The position numbers and the translations under genes are program-made. DNA of 11,990 nt, from the NCBI GenBank assembly GCA_023393095.1, contig JAEWMT010000006.1:1-11990 (forward strand). The letters run 5' to 3'. Positions 1-6,430 of the stretch are shown in pieces. Source of the stretch: Bacillota bacterium (GTDB lineage Bacteria > Bacillota > Clostridia > Lachnospirales > Lachnospiraceae). Within the stretch, counting starts at the first letter, position 1. Every line of letters starts with the position of its first letter. The notes beneath the pieces are model-generated. The model searched no databases. It was not told where the DNA came from and was given only the letters and a program-made list of their open reading frames with translations.

Positions 1-637
1 TTGCATGGGAATTTTTATGGGAAGGTATTAATATTACTACAAGAAATATGGGCTTTGATATAATAGGTAACTTAAAAAGCATGACGTCAGCTATTAATAT
101 GGTTGCCAAAGGTGAATTTGACCTAAAGGAAATAGGTATTAACACAATAAGTGGAGATTTAAAGTATGTCATCAAACACTGGTACATTATTTCCAATAAA
201 AAAACTTATAGTAATAAAGTAATAAGAAAATTTGCAAGACATTTAGCTGGTGCTTATGAAGAGGTAATAAATATAGGTGCATTTGTATATGGGACTGCTA
301 AAGGTGTGAAATTTAAGGGAGCAAAAATTAAGGGAGTGAGTAGGATTATTCCTGAAATAGCAGATTCTCAACTGGGTAAGAAATTGGTTGACCATGCTGC
401 TGATTATGGACTAACAATATCCAAAGGGGTTCTACTGCTTATAAGAAGATAGTACAGAATGCATTAAAAAATACTACAGAAGTTAGAACAGGTACATGGA
501 AGACGCTCGGTAAATGTGAGTTTTGGATTTCGGGTAAAAATTTATCTATTGTAAAAAATGGTAATTGAGTATCAACATTTTCACTTACAAATCCTGTAAC
601 AGTGAGCTATATCAAAAGTTTACCAAAAGTAAAGTAG
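1..637 (+). pseudogene. C-terminal part of a polymorphic toxin, frameshifted
   Basis: The reading frame is open from position 3, with no start signal there, so the gene begins outside the window. Frame 3 runs to a stop at 450-452. Coding character then continues in frame 2: after the GGGG run at 426-429 it reads STAYKKIVQNALKNTTEVRT, then a segment with GTWKTLGKCEFWISGKN. Adding one G to the run would join the frames as ISKGGSTAYKK, so a one-base deletion is likely. Frame 2 meets TGA at 566-568 and then stays protein-like (VSTFSLTNPVTVSYIKSL) to a stop at 635-637, only 8 bp before the next gene. The TGA may therefore be a second lesion (TGG to TGA), or the true stop. The DHA-x-DYGL start, the R-x-G-x-W segment and a strand-rich end resemble effector domains of secreted bacterial toxins. 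That is a resemblance, not an assigned family. The preceding ~130 residues would be pre-toxin region. The tight coupling to a downstream gene supports a toxin/immunity reading. Confidence 0.6.
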
Positions 638-645
638 GTGTAATA

Positions 646-1320
646 ATGGGAGCAAAAATCGAAATTTGTTATTTATCATATGATAATATTAAAGAAATAT
701 TATCTAATCTGATAAATGTACTTTTTCAATCTGGAGTAAGCTATAATGAGAATATTCAAGGAGAGTACACATATTGGATTGATAGTCCAATTTGGAATTT
801 TGGTGATTCTAATACTATAAGTGAAAAGTGCGGGAATATCTACAAAACACTTGATGATATGAATGATATTATAAATTTACTTTCAAATAACTATTCTCCT
901 ACATTAAAATTTGGAATAAAATTGTTTGAAAGAGAAATAGCTTTAGTAGTATCGGTTTGTGAGGGTGAAGGGAATTGGAAGGAAGTTAAGATTTCTATTG
1001 ATAGGTATGAAGCTTATGATTCGCTAAGTGAAATAAATAAGGAAAAAATAGTAATATATCTCATTAAATTATTCAATAAATTAGCATTATACTTGAAACC
1101 TTATTATGGAATCTGTGCAACTGAATTAATGGGACTAGCTCCTTCACCAGAAAAATTATGTATTGAAAAAGATACATTAGGAGATTTAAACTATTTTAGC
1201 AATGATTTAGTATCTAAAATAAACTTAAAAATATATGAAAACGAATATAAAATAAAAAAATTAACAGATGGTAGTGTTATTTTAGTAAAACAATATGGGT
1301 TATTTAATCTAGGCCTTTAA
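646..1320 (+). CDS. Putative immunity protein (224 aa)
   Basis: This 224-residue protein has no signal peptide and no membrane segment, so it is probably cytosolic. The ATG at 646 is chosen because an AGTAGGTG Shine-Dalgarno lies about 7 nt upstream. A longer reading from TTG 565 would overlap the end of the upstream toxin frame and has no ribosome site. The N-terminal part (KIEICYLSYDN, then helical KEILSNLINVLFQSG) is followed by a WIDSPIWNFGD stretch and a C-terminal module around YYGICATELMGLAPSPE, YFSNDLVSKI and VILVKQYGLFN. Its position directly behind a toxin C-terminus, its size and its acidic character fit an immunity protein that neutralises the cognate toxin domain. I cannot name the Imm family with confidence. 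The gene appears intact although its toxin is broken, as expected if immunity still protects against kin carrying the active toxin. Confidence 0.7.
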   Translation: MGAKIEICYLSYDNIKEILSNLINVLFQSGVSYNENIQGEYTYWIDSPIWNFGDSNTISEKCGNIYKTLDDMNDIINLLSNNYSPTLKFGIKLFEREIALVVSVCEGEGNWKEVKISIDRYEAYDSLSEINKEKIVIYLIKLFNKLALYLKPYYGICATELMGLAPSPEKLCIEKDTLGDLNYFSNDLVSKINLKIYENEYKIKKLTDGSVILVKQYGLFNLGL

Positions 1321-1439
1321 TTAATACGCAGGGAGATAGAATACTTGTAAAAGGTTACTCTAAAATTTATGATATCGTTATTGAAATGTGGGTAAATGTC
1401 AAAGATTTCATTATTAAAACTGCTTATCCTGTGGATTAA
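1308..1439 (+). pseudogene. Orphan toxin C-terminal tip, second module
   Basis: Frame 3 is open from 1308 to a TAA at 1437-1439. It reads PLINTQGDRILVKGY, then SKIYDIVIEMWVNVKDF and ends IIKTAYPVD. The alternating strand pattern and the TAYP-type ending recall the C-terminal strands of EndoU and other BECR-fold toxin nucleases. This is weak, motif-level evidence. There is no start codon or ribosome site of its own, and the frame begins inside the last codons of the upstream immunity gene, so it cannot be a free-standing gene. It looks like the last ~40 codons of a displaced toxin module. The next gene starts 13 bp downstream with a strong ribosome site, the usual toxin-immunity spacing. Confidence 0.5.
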
Positions 1440-1452
1440 GGAGGTATATATA

Positions 1453-1630
1453 TTGTTCGAATTGATTATAAAGGATGATTTTGTTTATTATGAGATTAGC
1501 AGAAATATAAGTTCTACATTTTATACCATAGCTAACAATATAGCATTTCCTAATGATCTGTGGTTTGATTTACCAATATCGGTTTTAACTATGTGGAATG
1601 AAAACATAATAAAGAACAATAATAAAAAGC
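1453..1630 (+). pseudogene. Truncated immunity-like gene, second module
   Basis: An AAGGAGGT ribosome site at 1438-1445 is followed 7 nt later by TTG 1453. This begins MFELIIKDDFVYYEISRNIS, then STFYTIANNIAFPNDLWFDL and PISVLTMWNENIIKNNNKK. The frame looks like the N-terminal ~58 residues of a soluble immunity-type protein. After about 1630 the frame stays open to 1815 but becomes low-quality and Cys/Leu/Phe-rich (SFCFVSFFPFKLLNK). There it is the antisense of the 5' end of a real minus-strand gene that starts at 1739. I conclude the original gene was cut near 1600-1635 and its 3' part replaced. An intact 139-aa protein from ATG 1396 is unlikely: that ATG lies inside the toxin tip and has no ribosome site. 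The family is not recognised. Confidence 0.5.
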
Positions 1631-1739
1631 CCATGTATCTCGACAGCATATCAATCAACACAGGACTTGCTTCATCCTGTATTGAAACCTCTTTCTGTTT
1701 TGTGTCTTTTTTTCCTTTTAAATTATTAAACAAACCCAT
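1630..1739 (-). pseudogene. 5' remnant of an unrecognised minus-strand gene
   Basis: On the minus strand a GGAGGAG ribosome site (1744-1750) precedes an ATG at 1739 by 4 nt. The reading is MGLFNNLKGKKDTKQKEVSI, then QDEASPVLIDMLSRYMGF, a basic and polar start typical of a cytosolic protein. Beyond about 1630 the frame runs antisense through the truncated plus-strand immunity gene and stops at 1521 after a run with no gene-like character. The piece is therefore best read as the first ~35 codons of a gene whose remainder was lost at the same junction. No family is recognised. The start signals may still be functional and could express a short peptide. Confidence 0.4.
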
Positions 1740-1861
1740 ATTGCTCCTCCATCTAATGCAAATTTATCTCTGTATCCGTACGTTACAACAATATTTACAA
1801 AACAATTATACTTAAACCTATTTTAACATAGCTAATCCATATTACCAATTATATTTGACAT

Positions 1862-2314
1862 TTAGATATGCGCTGAAATCATCCTGAAAAAATTTGCATT
1901 TCCAAAGCATTTTCCCATTTCGTGCAGTTCAACAACACACGGTATAACTGTTGGGTTGTGAATCTCAATTTTAAAAGTAGCAAATCCACAGGGCTTTACA
2001 TAAATAAGTTCCTCTAATGATGATGGTAAATTACAACAAAGCATTCGAAGTCCTAAGCTCCCAAATGAATTACCCTTATATGCTTTGTCCATTGCTACTT
2101 GCCAAAATTCAATGTCTAATTCACGTCCGCACCACGGACAAAATATATGTTCTGGTTCCTCGCCACAGTCAATAAATTGCACACTTCCAAAATTAGTAAA
2201 CGTAATATCTTCTGTTGAAGTTAATTTAAGCGTATTGACCGCGCTAATAACTTTCTCATCAGAATATGTTGGATAATAATATCTGGGAAAGATTCTATAT
2301 ATCGTATCTGACAT
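1862..2314 (-). CDS. Cys-rich hypothetical protein, possible zinc ribbon (150 aa)
   Basis: This soluble protein starts MSDTIYRIFPRYYYPTYSDE. The ATG at 2314 follows an AAGGGG ribosome site by about 8 nt. The centre carries a CPWC-GREL knuckle (residues ~59-65) and, further on, a CC pair in MLCCNLPSSLEELIYVKPCG, which together could bind zinc. The C-terminal half (CGFATFKIEIHNPTVIP) looks strand-rich. There is no signal peptide or transmembrane segment. It sits at the edge of a decayed toxin-immunity region and on the opposite strand, so an immunity or regulatory role is possible but is only a guess by association. I do not recognise a named family. The open frame, the ribosome site and its codon use support a real gene. 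Confidence 0.75.
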   Translation of the reverse strand: MSDTIYRIFPRYYYPTYSDEKVISAVNTLKLTSTEDITFTNFGSVQFIDCGEEPEHIFCPWCGRELDIEFWQVAMDKAYKGNSFGSLGLRMLCCNLPSSLEELIYVKPCGFATFKIEIHNPTVIPCVVELHEMGKCFGNANFFRMISAHI

Positions 2315-2347
2315 TGCCGCACCCCTTGAAAATATTGTCTACTCAAA

Positions 2348-2391
2348 TTAATAATAAGACACGTATTTAGAAATACGTGTCTTATTATTAA
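2348..2391. terminator. 44-bp perfect palindrome, probable bidirectional terminator
   Basis: Two perfect 21-nt arms (2348-2368 and 2371-2391) are separated by only AG, and each contains AAGACACGTATTT or its complement. The stem is flanked by A/T-rich sequence. It lies about 70 bp past the stop of the minus-strand Ig-like gene and upstream of the next minus-strand gene, so a terminator for the former is the simplest role. It lacks a GC-rich stem and a long U-run, so termination strength is uncertain. Confidence 0.55.
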
Positions 2392-2459
2392 CATATTATG
2401 CTATATTACTTTGTCATTAGAAACTACTTACTTCCAATATGTAGCGTCGCCATAATGAA

Positions 2460-3269
2460 TTAGTCTAAATTAAATTCTTTGTGTAAATAACGATTAAGGC
2501 TACTTATTAGATTTGATGATGATGACTGATCATAAGTCTTATTAAAGAATTGGTCCAATGCATTCTGTAACTTACTGTTTGATATACTGTTCAGCTCTGT
2601 ATGTTCATTGAAATATTTGTCTAATTTGGAAACATCATCATTACTTGTAACAATAACAGCGCAGGAATCATATTTTTGTGAACCGTCTGAATCGGTAGCA
2701 GCAATGTAGGCACGTATTTCAGCAAGACCATAACTTTTAGCAGTAACGCGTCCACCTGGAGTAACAGATGCAACAGTTGAATTTAAACTTGTGTATTTGG
2801 CATCTTCCACGGTGTTGCCTGGCTTTAATATAACATCTAATGATTCAACACTATCTAAACCTATAATTACGATAGATTGAGTCAACCTGACGCTAACAGC
2901 AGCCGGACCTACAGTAACATTACATGTTAAGCTTGTTGAATCTGAGCCTTCCTTAATGGTTGCAGTTATTTCAGTGTCACCAACTTTATTGGCACTGATT
3001 ACACCATCATCATTAACAGAAGCAATTTCCTTATCGCCGGACTTAAAATCAATTCTGGCTTTTTCACCAACATTATAAACTCTTAATGTACGCGTTTGAC
3101 CTTTTGCAATCGTAGTACTTGATAAGCTAAGCCGGTAATTATCACTCTTTTTACTTCCTGTATCAGCCAAGGCTTTCACCGTAAAATTGGGAATGCTCGG
3201 CATCAGAACAGTAAAGAAAAGGAGCAAGCCAAGTGTAATTAAGCATTTGCGTATTAAATTTTTCTTCAT
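2460..3269 (-). CDS. Secreted protein with two bacterial Ig-like (Big_2) domains
   Basis: A Sec signal peptide is clear: basic MKKNLIRK, a hydrophobic core at ~10-25 and a probable cleavage site after VKALA (residue ~35). Two Ig-like domains of the BID_2/Big_2 type follow. The first spans residues ~44-120 (LSLSSTTIAKGQTRTLRV, then the typical IASVNDDGVISANKVGDTEI). The second spans ~124-208 (SLNSTVASVTPGGRVTAKSYG, then AEIRAYIAA). The last ~60 residues are a Ser/Asn-rich, helical tail without a sortase motif, so the protein is probably released or held non-covalently at the cell surface. The ATG at 3269 follows a GGAGG site by 8 nt. Such domains usually mediate adhesion or protein interaction; the ligand is unknown. 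It is divergent from a two-component system, which could control it or sense the same envelope signal. Confidence 0.85.
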   Translation of the reverse strand: MKKNLIRKCLITLGLLLFFTVLMPSIPNFTVKALADTGSKKSDNYRLSLSSTTIAKGQTRTLRVYNVGEKARIDFKSGDKEIASVNDDGVISANKVGDTEITATIKEGSDSTSLTCNVTVGPAAVSVRLTQSIVIIGLDSVESLDVILKPGNTVEDAKYTSLNSTVASVTPGGRVTAKSYGLAEIRAYIAATDSDGSQKYDSCAVIVTSNDDVSKLDKYFNEHTELNSISNSKLQNALDQFFNKTYDQSSSSNLISSLNRYLHKEFNLD

Positions 3270-3496
3270 GGCTAAACCTCCGGATTCTGGAAATTCCTTA
3301 TGTCACATCCTATCTATTCTTCCTAAAGAATACCATTTGTTTTTGTCAGAATAGTGTCATAATATACCGATTTTATAATAAATATTTAATATATTTCTTT
3401 AATATTTTAATATAATGTATCATAAGCCATGCAAGAGATGTTAATATATTGTAATTATATATTTTTACTATTTCTATTATTTATAAGTATTTCTAC

Positions 3497-3526
3497 TTGT
3501 TTTCATGCTAATAGGTAATATATAAT
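3497..3526 (+). promoter_or_regulatory. Sigma-A promoter of the two-component operon
   Basis: TTGTTT (3497-3502) and TATAAT (3521-3526) are separated by 18 bp. Transcription would begin near 3532, about 55 nt before the response-regulator start. This is inferred from consensus match and position only. Confidence 0.55.
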
Positions 3527-3529
3527 AAA

Positions 3530-3548
3530 CTTAGCAATAATCGCTAAG
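3530..3548. promoter_or_regulatory. Short inverted repeat at the predicted transcription start
   Basis: CTTAGC and GCTAAG form 6-bp arms around a 7-nt spacer, lying across the predicted +1 of the operon. It could be an operator half-site pair or a 5' UTR hairpin. Six-bp arms occur by chance fairly often in AT-rich DNA, so this is tentative. Confidence 0.25.
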
Positions 3549-3586
3549 GATAAACCGTAAAAAGAACTATGGAAGGAGAATTGTCT

Positions 3587-4282
3587 ATGCAGCATATTTT
3601 GATAGCTGACGATAATCGTGATATTACAGATATTTTGTCTACATACTCCAGAATGGAAGGTTTTGAACCTGTTGTAGCAGGAGATGGAGAAGAAGCAATC
3701 AAGCTGTTTTCTCAATATAGTCCGGATGTTGTTCTACTTGATGTCATGATGCCGAAGGAAGATGGGTATGAGGTCTGCAGAAAAATCAGAAGTAAATCCA
3801 ATGTTCCAGTTATTCTGATCACGGCAAGAGGTGAGGATTTTGATAAAATAATGGGGCTTGATATCGGTGCTGATGATTATATCGTAAAACCATTCAGTCC
3901 AAGAGAGGTTATGGCAAGAGTAAGAGCTGTTATGAGGAGAATGACCAAGGCTTCCAAAGAAGCATCCTCGGAAAATGTTCTTCGTATTGGAAATCTTGAA
4001 ATTAATCTCGAGGAATATACCTTACATATTGGCGGCACGAAGGTCGCCTTAACGAAAAAAGAAATAGAAACCATGTGGACCCTCGCATCGAACCCAAATA
4101 AGGTGTTTACGAGGGATAATCTTCTAGACAGCCTGTGGGGCTTTGATTATTTTGGTGACAGCAGAACCGTGGATTCTCATATCAAACGTTTGCGCTCAAA
4201 ATTGGATGCAATCGAGCATAAGTCCTGGAATATTAAAACAATATGGGGTGTCGGCTACAAATTTGAGATTGAAGAAAAGTAG
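3587..4282 (+). CDS. OmpR/PhoB-family response regulator
   Basis: This 231-aa protein has a receiver domain (residues ~1-115) and a winged-helix DNA-binding domain (~133-228). The receiver has the acidic pair D8-D9, the phospho-acceptor D52 in LLDVMMPKEDG, T79 and K101 in the KPF motif. The effector domain ends in the characteristic WGVGYKFE. The start is placed at ATG 3587 because GGAAGGAG lies ~8 nt upstream; an earlier in-frame ATG at 3569 would place that ribosome site inside the gene. It would be phosphorylated by the kinase encoded 8 bp downstream and then bind promoter DNA. The target genes are unknown; the divergent Ig-like gene is a natural candidate. Confidence 0.95.
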   Translation: MQHILIADDNRDITDILSTYSRMEGFEPVVAGDGEEAIKLFSQYSPDVVLLDVMMPKEDGYEVCRKIRSKSNVPVILITARGEDFDKIMGLDIGADDYIVKPFSPREVMARVRAVMRRMTKASKEASSENVLRIGNLEINLEEYTLHIGGTKVALTKKEIETMWTLASNPNKVFTRDNLLDSLWGFDYFGDSRTVDSHIKRLRSKLDAIEHKSWNIKTIWGVGYKFEIEEK

Positions 4283-4290
4283 GGATACCA

Positions 4291-5784
4291 ATGAAGAATG
4301 AGAATAAGGTGCATATATTTAACCGCCTGTTTTTTAAGCTATATCTCAATTATGCCATCATGATTGTGGTAACAGCTCTTTTAATCGGCTTCATTTTTAT
4401 GAGACTGTATGAAAACACAATGATAAAATATAATGTAAAGGAATTGGTCACTCAAGCAAAGATTATTAGTGATAAGGCTAGTAATAATATTAATAATGGA
4501 AAACAGGTTAATTTTATACAGTTGGTATATGACTTAAAGGATATAAATGGCTGGGATATTTGGGCTGTTTCAAACCCTAATGCCAAAAATCCCATGGGAG
4601 AAAAGATGGAAACCGGGGATTCCTATGATGAAATTCTTGCGACAGCGGAATATTCACAGTATGTACCTTTTTTAAAAGATGCATTTGAGAGTGGAAAATC
4701 AAGGGAAACTTTAAGTAATGATGATGTTTATGAGACAACAGTTATCACCGTCAGCGAACCGATTAAGGTAAAGGGTGAAGTGGTTGGGGCAATTCTAGTA
4801 AAACAGCAGCTGGAAGTGTCAAATGAAATGGTATCTAATAGTGTAATGCCTATCACATTCAGCTGTGTGGTGGCTCTCGGTATTTCCTTTATCATAGTAA
4901 TCGTCTTTGCATCCAAGCTATCCCTTCCTATTACAAGAATGCGGGATACCGCACTGGAATTGGCAGAAGGTAATTATAATAGTAAGACGGGGATCAGGCG
5001 CCATGATGAAATTGGCGATCTGGCCAAGACGGTAGATATCCTGTCGGAGAAGTTACTGGAGAATGATATAGAAAGAAAGAAACTTGATCAGATGCGTCTT
5101 GATTTCTTTGCTAATGTATCTCATGAGCTTCGTACTCCGATTACAGTCGTCAGGGCATATACCGAGACTCTGGTGGATGGTGTGGTTAAGGATGAGGAGA
5201 AGGTTGGTCAGTATTATAATCGTATGTTGACTGAATGTAAATCTATGGAGCGTCTAGTTGGTGATTTGTTGATTTTATCCAAGATGCAAAATCCTGATTT
5301 TGTAATTGAAAAGGAGCCTGTCAGTTTACATCAGGTTTTTGATGATATATTGCGAAGTGCTGGAGCAATTGCGGAAAAGAAAAATATAACAATTGAAATA
5401 GATAACGATGATCCAATTTCCATGATCTTAGGAGATTATGATCGCCTTAGACAGATGTTTATCGTAATACTTGATAATGCAATTAAGTTTTCAGAGGAAA
5501 ATAAAACCATACACATAAAATTATCAAACACGGACAAAATAAAAGTAACGATAAGAGATGAAGGAGTCGGAATTGAAGCTTCCGATTTACCTAATATTTT
5601 TGAGAAATTTTATAAATCCAATCTGCGTCAGAATGCGAGCGGAACCGGTCTGGGACTTGCTATCGCAAAGCAGATTGCAATCAAACATGATGGAACTATT
5701 GAAGTTGATTCAACCCCCGGAGTAGGAACAGAATTTATCTTTACTTTCCCAAAGCTTCATATGGATGATACTATGTGCGAGTAA
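4291..5784 (+). CDS. Membrane sensor histidine kinase (PhoR/WalK-like)
   Basis: This 497-aa kinase has a transmembrane segment at ~18-38, an extracytoplasmic sensor region at ~39-183, and a second segment at ~186-207. A HAMP linker follows at ~208-260 (LPITRMRDTALELAEGNY), then the HisKA dimerisation domain with phospho-accepting H278 in FFANVSHELRTPI. The catalytic domain shows the N box (LDNAIKFS, N396), G1 (DEGVGI, ~423-428), F box (FEKFYKS) and G2 (GTGLGLAI, ~451-458). All catalytic elements are present. It starts 8 bp after the response-regulator stop, with a weak AGGGAT site, so the pair is co-transcribed and probably translationally coupled. The sensor region matches no ligand-binding domain that I can name, so the signal is unknown. 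Confidence 0.95.
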   Translation: MKNENKVHIFNRLFFKLYLNYAIMIVVTALLIGFIFMRLYENTMIKYNVKELVTQAKIISDKASNNINNGKQVNFIQLVYDLKDINGWDIWAVSNPNAKNPMGEKMETGDSYDEILATAEYSQYVPFLKDAFESGKSRETLSNDDVYETTVITVSEPIKVKGEVVGAILVKQQLEVSNEMVSNSVMPITFSCVVALGISFIIVIVFASKLSLPITRMRDTALELAEGNYNSKTGIRRHDEIGDLAKTVDILSEKLLENDIERKKLDQMRLDFFANVSHELRTPITVVRAYTETLVDGVVKDEEKVGQYYNRMLTECKSMERLVGDLLILSKMQNPDFVIEKEPVSLHQVFDDILRSAGAIAEKKNITIEIDNDDPISMILGDYDRLRQMFIVILDNAIKFSEENKTIHIKLSNTDKIKVTIRDEGVGIEASDLPNIFEKFYKSNLRQNASGTGLGLAIAKQIAIKHDGTIEVDSTPGVGTEFIFTFPKLHMDDTMCE

Positions 5785-5834
5785 ATGGATTACATTTCAA
5801 CTTATATTTACCAAGTAAAACAATGATAATAATC

Positions 5835-5863
5835 TTGAAAAATAGTAGATTATAGGTTATAAT
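5835..5863 (+). promoter_or_regulatory. Strong sigma-A promoter of the 6S-like RNA
   Basis: TTGAAA (5835-5840) and a perfect TATAAT (5858-5863) are separated by the optimal 17 bp. Transcription would begin at about 5870-5871, just at the base of the predicted RNA closing stem. This near-consensus promoter fits an abundant non-coding RNA. Confidence 0.8.
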
Positions 5864-5870
5864 AAGTTTA

Positions 5871-6087
5871 ATGAAATTCCTGAGATGTTCGATACTCCTG
5901 CAATTTTGAACCTACATGATATAATATGGGATTCCTACATTCTTAAGTGGATGTCAGGCCACCGTTTGCAGTGGAAGGCAGAAGCTTATGTGCGGTTACC
6001 CACCTAGCTTAGCTAGGAGTCAAAATACAGGAAACGGCATTTTGGGTATATTACGAAAGAGGAAAGCGGCTGAAAGCCGCTTTTTTT
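5871..6087 (+). ncRNA. ssrS: 6S RNA (SsrS)
   Basis: A promoter, a structured transcript and a terminator frame this ~200-nt RNA. The 5' end reads AATTCCTGAGATGTTCG, and its CTGAGATGTTCG core matches the start of E. coli 6S RNA as I remember it. The ends pair into a closing stem (TTCCT with AGGAA, TTCG with CGAA). Internal pairings include ATTTTGA with TCAAAAT, and AACCTACAT with ATGTGCGGTT. An apical hairpin is CCAC-CGTTTGCA-GTGG. A small hairpin, CCTAGC-TTA-GCTAGG (6002-6016), lies on the 3' side of the central region, in the place where E. coli 6S carries its CACCTTGAAC hairpin. The family binds sigma-A RNA polymerase by mimicking an open promoter and damps housekeeping transcription in stationary phase. 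No convincing reading frame fits the stretch. An unrelated clostridial structured RNA remains possible. Confidence 0.75.
6063..6087 (+). terminator. Intrinsic terminator of the 6S RNA
   Basis: A 9-bp stem (AAAGCGGCT with AGCCGCTTT) closes a GAA loop and runs straight into seven T residues. It is a textbook Rho-independent terminator. Confidence 0.9.
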
Positions 6088-6230
6088 ATTTCATAGGAAA
6101 TTGCGTCCTATGAAATAAAAAGCACTCCGTGCAGGATGCGCACCTCGCGGTAAGGAAGTATGTTACTACGTAACCCGCTCGGGCGCGGAGAATGTGCGAT
6201 CACATTCTTTGTTCTTCAGGCGCTTTTGTT
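6085..6230. repeat. Multi-hairpin element, candidate interspersed repeat
   Basis: The segment begins with a perfect 14-bp inverted repeat (6085-6098 with 6106-6119, loop AATTGCG; core TTTCATAGGA/TCCTATGAAA). Further hairpins are GTTAC-TAC-GTAAC (6162-6174) and GAATGTG-CGAT-CACATTC (6190-6207). An outer AAAAGC (from 6118) can pair with GCTTTT (6222-6227), and CTCCG with CGGAG inside it. The section 6120-6190 is far more GC-rich than the flanks. It has no open frame with a ribosome site. Density of hairpins and contrasting composition suggest a mobile or REP/MITE-like intergenic element, but repeat status in the genome cannot be seen from one copy. Confidence 0.5.
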
Positions 6231-6261
6231 ATTTACTTTTTGTTCTTTATTACGAATTATC

Positions 6262-6290
6262 TTGTCTTTTTTTATTTGAAAATTTATAAT
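6262..6290 (+). promoter_or_regulatory. Predicted nadE promoter
   Basis: TTGTCT (6262-6267) and TATAAT (6285-6290) are 17 bp apart, giving a leader of about 135 nt before the NAD+ synthase start. No recognisable riboswitch or operator motif is evident in that leader. Confidence 0.5.
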
Positions 6291-6430
6291 GAATTTTAAT
6301 AACTGAATATATAGGGTTTGATGTCGTAAATCAATTTTCAGCTAAGGTCATATATATCTAATGGTATTAGTGTCAATACTTATATTGGTTTATGATACCC
6401 AAAATAACAAGGCTAATGAGGAGGCGCCCA

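Larger units (their letters stand above)
3270..3586. other. Divergent intergenic region
   Basis: This 317-bp, very AT-rich gap separates the Ig-like gene from the response regulator. It carries the regulator promoter (3497-3526) and small inverted repeats at 3316-3331 (ATTCTT/AAGAAT) and 3530-3548 (CTTAGC/GCTAAG). The minus-strand promoter could not be pinned down: several TATAAT-like boxes occur at 3355-3415 without a good -35 partner. No open frame in it has a ribosome site and gene-like composition. Confidence 0.6.

Noticed and set aside
565..645. TTG 565 as the start of the immunity gene
   Set aside because: It overlaps the TGA of the toxin frame, has no ribosome site, and the 27 extra residues are the shifted reading of the toxin end. 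ATG 646 has AGTAGGTG upstream.
1396..1815. A 139-aa plus-strand ORF as one intact gene
   Set aside because: Its first ATG lies inside the toxin tip without a ribosome site, and its C-terminal half is antisense to a gene start with its own ribosome site at 1744-1750. I read it as a TTG-started fragment fused to foreign sequence.
2085..2276. 63-aa plus-strand ORF
   Set aside because: It lies wholly antisense inside the Cys-rich minus-strand gene, with no ribosome site and no recognisable protein features.
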